Assembly: GCF_949296715.1 (NCBI RefSeq)
Contig: NZ_CASFQD010000049.1
Span: 1-45,058, forward strand
From: an uncultured Alistipes sp.
GTDB lineage: Bacteria; Bacteroidota; Bacteroidia; Bacteroidales; Rikenellaceae
Direction of reading: 5' to 3'
DNA length: 45,058 nt
The notes below the pieces were generated by a model. It had not been told where the DNA came from. It did no database searches and was given only the letters and a program-made list of their open reading frames with translations. The first letter of the stretch is position 1. Every line of letters begins with the position of its first letter. Shown here one piece after another: positions 24,019-30,538 of this stretch. A program made the position numbers and the translations under genes.

Positions 24019-24897
24019 TTATTTCTTCTTTTTGGGATGCACGGCCGTCGGCTGCGCCGCCGGTTTCACCGATGCGGGCTCAACTTCCGAACGGGAGAAT
24101 CCCCGGTAAATCATGTAGAAGCCCAGCACGATGAAGGGAATGCTGAGCCACTGCCCCATGTCGAGCGCCCAGCCCTGCTCGAAGGCCTCCTGCTCGACCT
24201 TGATGAACTCGATGAGAAAACGCGTCAGGAAGACGCCGATGAGCCCGATGCCGAAGAGCACGCCGGGACGACGCCGCGCCATGTCACGCCCGTAGTAGAG
24301 CCAGCAGAGGACCGCGAAGGTCAGCAGGTAGCACAACGCCTCGTATATCTGCGTGGGATGTACGGGGTCCGGAGCGAAGCGGCGAATCCAAAGGCCCGAG
24401 CGCACAAATTCGAAGCCCCACGGCAGGGTCGTTGCCGTGCCGAAAATCTCCGAGTTGAAGAGGTTGCCCAGCCGCACGACGGCGCCGCCGATACCCACGG
24501 CAATCATGATGCGGTCGAGCGACCAGATATAGGGCAGGCGGTTGCGCCGCGAGAAGAGCCACAGCCCGATGAGCAGGCCGACGGCGGCGCCGTGGCTTGC
24601 CAGTCCGCCGTCGCGGAATCCCGTGATGATGGTCCACGGCTGCCGCAGGTACTCCATCGGGTCGTAGAAGAGACAGTGTCCGAGGCGGGCGCCGATAATC
24701 GTGGCCAGCGTGCCGTAGATGAAAATCGACTCCGAAACCGACGACGGCAGTCCCTCGCGCCTGACGAAGTTGTCGAAGAGTTTGGCGCCGATCAGGATGG
24801 CCAGCGCCCACATCACGCCGTAGTAGCGGATGTCGAACGAACCGATGGAGAAGAAGACGGGATCGAAATCCCAGACGATACTCAGAGGTTGCAGCAT
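24019..24897 (-). CDS. lgt: Prolipoprotein diacylglyceryl transferase
   Basis: 292 residues, about seven membrane helices. Lgt transfers diacylglycerol from phosphatidylglycerol to the lipobox cysteine of prolipoproteins in the inner membrane. Visible catalytic segments are FRDGGLASHGAAVG (94-107) with His102, VRLGNLFNSEIFG (141-153) with the essential Arg and Asn, and DPVHPTQIYEA (177-187). A basic C-terminal tail ends in four lysines. The enzyme serves the many lipoproteins encoded here. It sits between the histidine kinase (20 bp gap) and the HU-CCDC81/SPOR gene. Confidence 0.95.
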   Translation of the reverse strand: MLQPLSIVWDFDPVFFSIGSFDIRYYGVMWALAILIGAKLFDNFVRREGLPSSVSESIFIYGTLATIIGARLGHCLFYDPMEYLRQPWTIITGFRDGGLASHGAAVGLLIGLWLFSRRNRLPYIWSLDRIMIAVGIGGAVVRLGNLFNSEIFGTATTLPWGFEFVRSGLWIRRFAPDPVHPTQIYEALCYLLTFAVLCWLYYGRDMARRRPGVLFGIGLIGVFLTRFLIEFIKVEQEAFEQGWALDMGQWLSIPFIVLGFYMIYRGFSRSEVEPASVKPAAQPTAVHPKKKK

Positions 24898-24917
24898 TTA
24901 TTCAACGGGATTTCGGG

Positions 24918-25982
24918 TTATTTCATGTCCTGGAGGTTCACCTTCTTGAGCGTGAACGAGAAGGTGCTGCCCACGCCCGGTTCGCTGCGGACGGTAATCC
25001 GTTCGCCGTGGGCCTCGATGATGTGCTTGACGATGGCCAGGCCGAGGCCCGTGCCGCCCTGCTCGCGCGAGCGGCCCTTGTCCGTGCGGTAGAAGCGCTC
25101 GAAGACACGCGGCAGGTCCTCCTTGCCGATGCCCAGGCCGTTGTCCTCGACCTCGACGAGAATCCGGTCGAGCATGTCGCGGAAGTGGACGCGCGTCTGC
25201 CCGCCCTCCTTGCCGTAGCGGATCGAGTTGATGATGAGGTTGACGAAGACCTGGCCGATGTAGTGCTTGTCGGCCAGCACCCAGAAGGGCGACGGCAGGT
25301 TCTCCGCCCCCTTGACCGTGATGCGGATGTGCTTCTTGTCGGCCTCGATCTCGGCCTGCTCGGCAATCTCCTTGGCCAGTGCCACGATGTCGAACTTCTC
25401 CATGTCGAGCTTGTTCATGCTGCTCTCCAGCTTCGAGATCGTATCGAGGTCGTTGACGATGTTGATCAGGCGGTCGATGCTCTTCTCGGCCCGCTCGAGG
25501 TACTTGCGGTTGATGAGCTCGTCCTCCAGCCCGCCGTCGAGCAGCGTCGAGATGTAGCCCTGGATGTTGAAGATCGGCGTCTTGAGCTCGTGCGCCACGT
25601 TGCCCAGATACTGCTTGCGGAAGCGCTCGGCCTCCTTCAGCCGCGCGATCTCCTTGTCGTTGGTGTCGGCCCAGGCGGTGAGCTCCTCGCCGATATTCTC
25701 CACACGCTTGTCCTTCAATTCGGAGAGAATCTCCGTCGTGTGCACGTCGCGCGAGAGGACGATCGAATAGATCGGCTTGAGCTTGTAGGCCACGTACTTG
25801 CGGATGATGAAGAGCGCCACGAGCGCCACAATGCAGAATGTGCCCAGCAGCACGCCCGCCACGGCGAGCCAGCGCAGCTCCGCCCCGCGCAGGTGCAGTC
25901 CGAGGAAGACCCCGGCCACGATCAGCGTCGCGAGCAGGGCGATCCACAGCGACGCGCCTTCCTTGGTTTTGATCCGTATCAT
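24918..25982 (-). CDS. PhoR-like sensor histidine kinase
   Basis: 354 residues with two N-terminal membrane helices (about 12-30 and 38-60) separated by a very short external loop, so it probably senses within the membrane or through a partner. The HisKA domain has NVAHELKTPIFNIQGY (128-143) with phospho-acceptor His131. The HATPase domain shows the N-box NLIINSIRYG, G1 VEDNGLGIG, F-box VFERFYR and G2 GGTGLGLAIV. No response regulator gene is present in the window, so the partner is encoded elsewhere. It lies in a tight operon, 7 bp after ribE and 20 bp before lgt. Confidence 0.93.
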   Translation of the reverse strand: MIRIKTKEGASLWIALLATLIVAGVFLGLHLRGAELRWLAVAGVLLGTFCIVALVALFIIRKYVAYKLKPIYSIVLSRDVHTTEILSELKDKRVENIGEELTAWADTNDKEIARLKEAERFRKQYLGNVAHELKTPIFNIQGYISTLLDGGLEDELINRKYLERAEKSIDRLINIVNDLDTISKLESSMNKLDMEKFDIVALAKEIAEQAEIEADKKHIRITVKGAENLPSPFWVLADKHYIGQVFVNLIINSIRYGKEGGQTRVHFRDMLDRILVEVEDNGLGIGKEDLPRVFERFYRTDKGRSREQGGTGLGLAIVKHIIEAHGERITVRSEPGVGSTFSFTLKKVNLQDMK

Positions 25983-25989
25983 AGGCTCC

Positions 25990-26586
25990 TTATTTCATGT
26001 ATTGCTGCATCAGACGGGCGATGTACTTTCCGACGATGTCGAACTCGAGATTCACGACCGAGCCCACGTCGATCCGGCTGAAGTTGGTATGTTCGAACGT
26101 ATAGGGGATGATGGCCACGCGGAACGACGTCGGCGTCGAGTCGCAGACCGTGAGGCTCACGCCGTTGACCGTCACCGAACCCTTCTCCACGGTGCAGAGG
26201 CCGTCGCCCTGCGGCTCGTACTCGAACTTGAAGTACCAGCTGCCGTCGGCATCCTCCTTTTCGGTGCAGCGGGCCGTCTGGTCGACATGTCCCTGCACGA
26301 TGTGGCCGTCGAGCAGCGCATCGGGCTTCATCGAGCGCTCCAGGTTGACCAGGTCGCCCACCTGCAGCAGCCCGAGGTTGCTGCGGTCGAGCGTCTCCTT
26401 CATGGCCGTGACCGTGTAGGTGTCCTCCCTGATGTCCACGACGGTCAGGCAGACGCCGTTGTGCGCGATGCTCTGGTCGATCTTCAGCTCGCTGCAGAAG
26501 TCCGCACGCAGTGTAAAATCCTTGTTCTGACGGTCCGTATGGATCGAAACCACTTCGCCCATGCGTTCCACGATACCTGAAAACAT
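25990..26586 (-). CDS. ribE: Riboflavin synthase alpha chain
   Basis: 198 residues. The enzyme dismutates two molecules of 6,7-dimethyl-8-ribityllumazine to riboflavin. It has the typical tandem of two lumazine-binding domains: the first starts MFSGIVERMGEV with NGVCLTVVDI (about 43-52), and the second starts HIVQGHVDQTARC (about 95-107) with NGVSLTVCD (about 142-150). The N-terminal MFSGIVE is the family signature. It starts 5 bp after the S24 regulator stop. No FMN riboswitch is visible upstream, and no other rib gene is present here. Confidence 0.96.
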   Translation of the reverse strand: MFSGIVERMGEVVSIHTDRQNKDFTLRADFCSELKIDQSIAHNGVCLTVVDIREDTYTVTAMKETLDRSNLGLLQVGDLVNLERSMKPDALLDGHIVQGHVDQTARCTEKEDADGSWYFKFEYEPQGDGLCTVEKGSVTVNGVSLTVCDSTPTSFRVAIIPYTFEHTNFSRIDVGSVVNLEFDIVGKYIARLMQQYMK

Positions 26587-26591
26587 ACTCC

Positions 26592-27221
26592 TTACGTATT
26601 AACGATCAATTTACCCTTTACCTTGTACACCGAGACGATGTCGCTGACATCCACCACGATATCATCGAAATTGTCCCGATCTCCGGCCACCAGGCGGAGT
26701 TTGCCCTCCGCGTCGCCGGTGCGTACTTTGCGCAAAGTTACAATTTTTCGGCAGACAATCACATATTCCGCCCCGGGAATTATTGCATCCCGGTCCACGG
26801 CCTTGAGCAGCACGACCGTGCCCGGAGGCACCGTCTCGCCCATCGCCCGGCCCGAATAGCGCATGGCGAAGTCGCATTCGCCCACGGGGGGCACGACCAG
26901 ATTGCTCTCGGCCTCGAGCTGCTCGAGCTGCTGGATGCCCTGTTCGACGTCGATGTTGTAATAGGGTATCTGCACGCCGCGCACCTTCGTGCCCGAGAAC
27001 ATCTGCCCCTCGCCCGTCAGCAGCCAGAGTTTGTCCACCTGCGGGAATTTGGCGACGATACGGTCCGCAACATCGAGCGAAATGCCGTTGTTGCCGCGCT
27101 TGATCTGGTAGAGATTCTCCCCCCGCGCAAGACCGATATGCCGAGCAAAATAGTTGGTCGACATATTCGCCCACTTGATCACCGCCTCGATTCTTTGCCA
27201 ATTATTCTGCTTTTCCCGCAT
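26592..27221 (-). CDS. HTH transcriptional regulator with degenerate S24 (LexA-like) domain
   Basis: 209 residues. An N-terminal helix-turn-helix (about 8-70) contains SLDVADRIVAKFP, and a linker leads to an S24/LexA-type beta domain (about 110-209). In that domain the region RYSGRAMGETVPPGT (about 121-135) aligns with the nucleophile motif SG(D/N)SM, but the serine is alanine. The usual catalytic lysine region reads VTLRKVR. Self-cleavage therefore looks unlikely, and the domain may bind a ligand or dimerise only. It is the first gene of a six-gene operon with ribE, the kinase, lgt, the SPOR protein and GtrA, although a role in controlling them is only inferred. Confidence 0.82.
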   Translation of the reverse strand: MREKQNNWQRIEAVIKWANMSTNYFARHIGLARGENLYQIKRGNNGISLDVADRIVAKFPQVDKLWLLTGEGQMFSGTKVRGVQIPYYNIDVEQGIQQLEQLEAESNLVVPPVGECDFAMRYSGRAMGETVPPGTVVLLKAVDRDAIIPGAEYVIVCRKIVTLRKVRTGDAEGKLRLVAGDRDNFDDIVVDVSDIVSVYKVKGKLIVNT

Positions 27222-27227
27222 TTTTTG

Positions 27228-27257
27228 TTGTATTTAGAAAAATTTTTTGCATCTTTG
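27228..27257 (+). promoter_or_regulatory. tRNA-Arg promoter (TTG-N19-CATCTTTG)
   Basis: A -33 TTG at 27228-27230 is separated by 19 nt from CATCTTTG (27250-27257), one mismatch from TAnnTTTG. The mature tRNA begins 8 nt later. Confidence 0.65.
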
Positions 27258-27264
27258 CACGTCC

Positions 27265-27336
27265 GGTCCCGTAGTTCAATGGATAGAATACAAGATTCCG
27301 GTTCTTACGATATGGGTTCGATTCCCGTCGGGACTA
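27265..27336 (+). tRNA. tRNA-Arg (anticodon CCG)
   Basis: A 72-nt cloverleaf without encoded CCA. The acceptor stem is GGTCCCG / CGGGACT with a G-U first pair, and the D arm is GTTC...GAAT. The anticodon arm is CAAGA-TTCCGGT-TCTTA, giving anticodon CCG, with a C-A mismatch at the 27-43 pair. The T arm is ATGGG-TTCGATT-CCCGT. It reads the CGG arginine codon. A promoter lies 8 nt upstream and a strong terminator begins 5 nt downstream, so it is a single-gene unit. Confidence 0.95.
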
Positions 27337-27340
27337 CTCT

Positions 27341-27377
27341 CACAAGTGCGAAGAATCCTTCGCACTTGTGTTTTTTT
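27341..27377 (+). terminator. Terminator of tRNA-Arg
   Basis: Perfect 13-bp stem CACAAGTGCGAAG / CTTCGCACTTGTG (27341-27353 and 27358-27370) followed by seven T residues. Confidence 0.93.
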
Positions 27378-27427
27378 AGTGCAGAAACTCCCGCTCCGGC
27401 CTCTCCTTCCCACACCGCACCAATCGA

Positions 27428-27457
27428 CAAAATTAATAACAAAATTCTATTAGGCAA
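27428..27457 (-). promoter_or_regulatory. Candidate promoter of the S24-ribE-lgt operon (TTG-N19-TAATTTTG)
   Basis: On the minus strand TTG (27457-27455), 19 nt, then TAATTTTG (27435-27428). Transcription would start near 27424 and run leftward, antisense through the tRNA-Arg gene, into the S24 regulator about 200 nt later. No better promoter is visible nearer to that gene. Confidence 0.5.
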
Positions 27458-27482
27458 TGAAAAACAGCATTTTTGATTGCCT
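27452..27482 (-). terminator. Hairpin downstream of the anti-sigma gene
   Basis: AGGCAAT (27452-27458) and ATTGCCT (27476-27482) with an inner AAAAA/TTTTT extension. The minus-strand tail is T/A-rich, so it may end the sigma/anti-sigma transcript; it overlaps the -33 box of the next promoter. The rest of 27378-27579 shows nothing else. Confidence 0.5.
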
Positions 27483-27579
27483 GTGAGTTTTTTTTCGGCA
27501 GATGCCGGGAATCGGCACACACCGCATGCAAGTTCGGGAAAGCAATCGGGAAGGGACGCACGGAGAACCCGGCGGGCCG

Positions 27580-28962
27580 TCAGAAGGAGAAACGCATGCC
27601 CAGCCGGAAGGTCAGGGTCAGCGGATTTTCGGTACGCTCGGTCTCCAGTTCCGTCCGCGTGAAATAGTACGACAGTTCGGGTTCGAAATAGAGGCCGACC
27701 GTGCGGCCGAAACGGTATTCCGCGCCCGCGACACCGAACGCCGACCACTGCACGCCGTTTTCCGTTACAACTTTCGAACCGAACTTTGCGTAGAGGCATT
27801 TTTCAACCATGCCGCCCGCACCTATATATAATGAGAAGTGGCCCCGGCGGAGAAACTGCCAGTTCATGCGCAGCGGCACGCCGAGCATGTGCAGCTGCTG
27901 CGAAATATCATCCGACGCGAACGGCGTATGCACGTCCGAACGCAGCAGGGTGTAGACCAGTCCGCTCTCGACCGAGAGCCCGTGACGGAACTCCCGGCGC
28001 ACGGTAAGGCCGAAACCGATGGGCTGGTGGTGGCGGAAGGAGCATTCGTCGTAATAGTCAAGCTCCTTCAACGGGTTGATCTCATAGGCATTGCTGCCCG
28101 GCAGGGAATTCCCGGCATCGCTCGCCACGAGCGGGTCCGAAACGGCCCGGCCCGTATTGCCTGCCGCGAACCGGCCCGCCGCGAAGAGCCCGACCGATGT
28201 TTTCCGCCGTGCCTCCCCGAAGGCAACCGGGACAACTGATGTTTCGGTATCGGCATCGGCGGCAAGCGTCTGCCCGCGCCGCGCCCGACCGACCGCCGCA
28301 CGGGTGCGGCTGTCGGCAGCGTCATCCGCCCGGCGCGGCTCCTGCTCCGACGCAGCCTGCGACGCCGGAGTCTGTGCTCCGGGCATGGAGGATGCCGGCG
28401 ACGGAGCCTGCCGTTGCGAATCCGACGAAGCGGAAGAGGCGCCGTCCGACGGGCATACGGTTTTTCGGGGGATCGGGTCTGCCGCAGGCTGCGGCGTTTC
28501 GGCCCGGTCGGACAGCGACACTCCATCATTCCGCAATCGTTCGGGTAGAGGCCGTGCGTTGTGCTCCGCCATGCGGCCGGTCCGGGAAAGGTTCTCCTCT
28601 CCGGAGATTCGGGCCGCAACGGCGGGAGAATCCTCCGGACGCATCTCCGCGGAAGAGTCGCCGCCGACTGCCGTCATCAGAACAAGCCCATCATCTCCCA
28701 TTTCATCGGCCTTGTGCCACAGCAGTTCTCCTGCCACGACACAGACCAGAACGACAGCGGCAACGGCGACAACCCGCGGCCAATATGCACGTTTCACGGG
28801 ACGGTCCGTGATCTTCCGGACAGAAGCCTCCCCGCGGGCGCTCCCGGCCCGCGAAGCGGCCAGCTCCCGCTGCAACCGCTCCCAGCCGTGCGGCGGAGGC
28901 GTCACTTCGGCATCGCGGAGTTCGCTCCGCATCACGTCGATCCAATCCTTTTCCCGTGTCAT
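27580..28962 (-). CDS. Dual membrane-spanning anti-sigma factor (cytoplasmic domain, TM, disordered linker, outer-membrane barrel)
   Basis: 460 residues. A short cytoplasmic N-terminus (1-60) starts MTREKDWIDVMRSELRDAEV, as expected for an anti-sigma domain. A single inner-membrane helix follows at about 61-82. A long Ser/Ala/Pro/Arg-rich linker without predicted structure spans about 90-255. The C-terminal 200 residues are an outer-membrane beta-barrel of the PorT/OMP_b-brl type with alternating hydrophobic strands, ending in FRLGMRFSF with terminal Phe. This architecture matches the dual membrane-spanning anti-sigma (Dma) factors described in Bacteroides thetaiotaomicron, where they transmit envelope state to an ECF sigma factor and affect vesicle formation. 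The ATG overlaps the sigma gene stop by 4 bp. The assignment is by architecture and context. Confidence 0.82.
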   Translation of the reverse strand: MTREKDWIDVMRSELRDAEVTPPPHGWERLQRELAASRAGSARGEASVRKITDRPVKRAYWPRVVAVAAVVLVCVVAGELLWHKADEMGDDGLVLMTAVGGDSSAEMRPEDSPAVAARISGEENLSRTGRMAEHNARPLPERLRNDGVSLSDRAETPQPAADPIPRKTVCPSDGASSASSDSQRQAPSPASSMPGAQTPASQAASEQEPRRADDAADSRTRAAVGRARRGQTLAADADTETSVVPVAFGEARRKTSVGLFAAGRFAAGNTGRAVSDPLVASDAGNSLPGSNAYEINPLKELDYYDECSFRHHQPIGFGLTVRREFRHGLSVESGLVYTLLRSDVHTPFASDDISQQLHMLGVPLRMNWQFLRRGHFSLYIGAGGMVEKCLYAKFGSKVVTENGVQWSAFGVAGAEYRFGRTVGLYFEPELSYYFTRTELETERTENPLTLTFRLGMRFSF

Positions 28963-29531
28963 AATCCTTCACTCTTCATATACTCCCGAATCCGGCGGGA
29001 AAGCATCGCCCGCGCCCTGAAAAGTTGCGACGATGAGCTTTTCTCGTTGATCCCCAGCATCTCGGCAATCTCCCGATGGGAGTACTCCTCGATGCAGTAG
29101 AGGTTGAATACCGTGCGGTAACCGTCGGGCAGCTCGGCGACGAAACGCATCAGCACGTCGCGCGGTATGCAGGACACCTCCTCCGCGGCGGGCTCCCCGG
29201 CCTGTTCCTGCACGCGCCCCTCGTCGAGCGTCATGCACGCAAGGCGGTTGCGGCTGCGGAGCCATTCGAGCGCCACGTTCACCGTGATGCGCTCCATCCA
29301 GGCGCGCAGCGACCCCGGCCCCCGGTAGACGAAGCGGTCGAACGCCCCGTAAATCTTGAGGAACGCATCGTGCAGGAGGTCCTCGGCCGTAGAGCGGTCG
29401 CCCGCATAGCGGAGACAGATACCGAGCAGGCGCCCCGCAAAGCGGTCGTACAGCTCACGCCGGGCCGTATCGTCTCCCGTTCTGCACCCGTCGGCCAGTA
29501 TCCGTTCATCCATCTGCATCTTCGAAGTCAT
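28959..29531 (-). CDS. ECF-type RNA polymerase sigma factor
   Basis: 190 residues from the ATG at 29531 (MTSKMQMDERIL); other ATGs follow at 29519 and 29513, and the longer open frame upstream enters the divergent promoter region. Sigma region 2 is visible as YDRFAGRLLGICLRYAGD followed by AEDLLHDAFLKIY, and region 4 as LPDGYRTVFNLYCIEEYSHR with the helix-turn-helix IAEMLGINEKSSSSQLFRAR. Regions 1 and 3 are absent, as in all ECF factors. It is translationally coupled to its anti-sigma factor by a 4-bp overlap and diverges from a NigD-like lipoprotein gene. No TAnnTTTG box is visible upstream, which would fit autoregulation from a non-housekeeping promoter. Confidence 0.93.
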   Translation of the reverse strand: MTSKMQMDERILADGCRTGDDTARRELYDRFAGRLLGICLRYAGDRSTAEDLLHDAFLKIYGAFDRFVYRGPGSLRAWMERITVNVALEWLRSRNRLACMTLDEGRVQEQAGEPAAEEVSCIPRDVLMRFVAELPDGYRTVFNLYCIEEYSHREIAEMLGINEKSSSSQLFRARAMLSRRIREYMKSEGL

Positions 29532-29554
29532 CCTATAAACGGGGCCGCAACCGG

Positions 29555-29598
29555 AATACTGCACGGTCCCGAATTTTTTTTGCTCGCCGCGCAGTATT
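29555..29598. promoter_or_regulatory. Inverted repeat between the ECF sigma and NigD-like genes
   Basis: AATACTGC (29555-29562) and GCAGTATT (29591-29598) form an exact 8-bp inverted repeat around a T8-containing spacer, in the shared upstream region of the two divergent genes. It could be a regulator site or a divergent ECF promoter pair. Confidence 0.4.
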
Positions 29599-29649
29599 TC
29601 CGCCGGCAACTCGTTTAAGGGGGTGAAAGGTAACACAAAACACGGAAAT

Positions 29650-30357
29650 ATGAAAAAACTCGGTTTGTTATTTGTTCCGGTGCTGGCTGCGGCCCTCCTC
29701 TGCTCGTGCAACGACGACGACGGAGACTACCCGCGCTACACCCCGCTGATCACCACCGTGCGCACGATCGACGAGAGCGGCAGCGACTACTACTTCCAGC
29801 GCGACAACGGCCAGACGCTCTATCCGAGCGACAAGAGCCGCGTCCCGACCTACCGGGCCACGGACCGCCAGCGCGCCGTCATCTGGTTCAACCTGCTGCA
29901 GGGCATCCAGGGCTACGACTACAACATCGCCCTCTACGCCATCCAGGAGATCTACACCGGCACCTCGGAGGTCGTCGACGATCCGGCCCGCCTCGAAGAG
30001 CTCGGCGACAGCCCCACGAGCATCACACCCGCCTACTGCAACATGAGCGACGAGTGGCTCACGCTCTACGTCGGATACCCCGTCATCGACAACACGAAGC
30101 ACGACTTCACGCTCATCGTCAACAACGTCGACGAACCGGAGGAGAGCAACGAGGGCTACCTCGACGTCGAACTGCGCCACAGCGCCGGGGGCGACCTGAC
30201 GGGCTACACGCAGTGGTACTACGTCTCGTTCGACCTCACGCCGATCGCCGCACGGCTCGAAGGCAAGCAGGGCGTGACGCTGAAGATCAAGACCCAGCAG
30301 AACGGCACCAAGTACCTGCGCATCGACCGGCAGACAGCAACCGACACGGGGCGGTAA
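29650..30357 (+). CDS. NigD-like lipoprotein
   Basis: 235 residues from the ATG at 29650, which starts the signal peptide MKKLGLLFVPVLAAALLCSC with Cys20 as lipidation site; an in-frame upstream ATG would add nine polar residues. The mature protein begins with a run of acidic residues and then has the N-terminal OB-like part (about 30-115) and the C-terminal beta-sandwich (about 120-230) of NigD-like proteins. It is divergent from the ECF sigma/anti-sigma pair across a 118-bp region with an inverted repeat, so it may be a target of that sigma factor (inference). The function of the family is not settled. A strong terminator follows. Confidence 0.82.
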   Translation: MKKLGLLFVPVLAAALLCSCNDDDGDYPRYTPLITTVRTIDESGSDYYFQRDNGQTLYPSDKSRVPTYRATDRQRAVIWFNLLQGIQGYDYNIALYAIQEIYTGTSEVVDDPARLEELGDSPTSITPAYCNMSDEWLTLYVGYPVIDNTKHDFTLIVNNVDEPEESNEGYLDVELRHSAGGDLTGYTQWYYVSFDLTPIAARLEGKQGVTLKIKTQQNGTKYLRIDRQTATDTGR

Positions 30358-30381
30358 TCCGTCCGCCGGCAGGCAGGCGAG

Positions 30382-30412
30382 CGGCCCGCACCTCCGTGCG
30401 GGCCGTTTTTTT
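30382..30412 (+). terminator. Terminator of the NigD-like gene
   Basis: Perfect 10-bp stem CGGCCCGCAC / GTGCGGGCCG with a CTCC loop, followed by seven T residues. Confidence 0.93.
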
Positions 30413-30484
30413 GCACCTGCGGCGCGGCAGACGGACGGGAACGGCGGATTTTCACGCGAAAACTCCACGCCGCATGCCGGGCGC

Positions 30485-30515
30485 TTGTAAATTTGGCGCC
30501 GAAAGCCTAATTTTG
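30485..30515 (+). promoter_or_regulatory. Promoter of the GH3 gene (TTG-N20-TAATTTTG)
   Basis: TTG at 30485-30487, 20 nt, then TAATTTTG (30508-30515); the ATG is at 30539. A second -7-like word TAAATTTG lies at 30488-30495. Confidence 0.65.
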
Positions 30516-30538
30516 GGAGACCAAACCGACCCTGCCCG

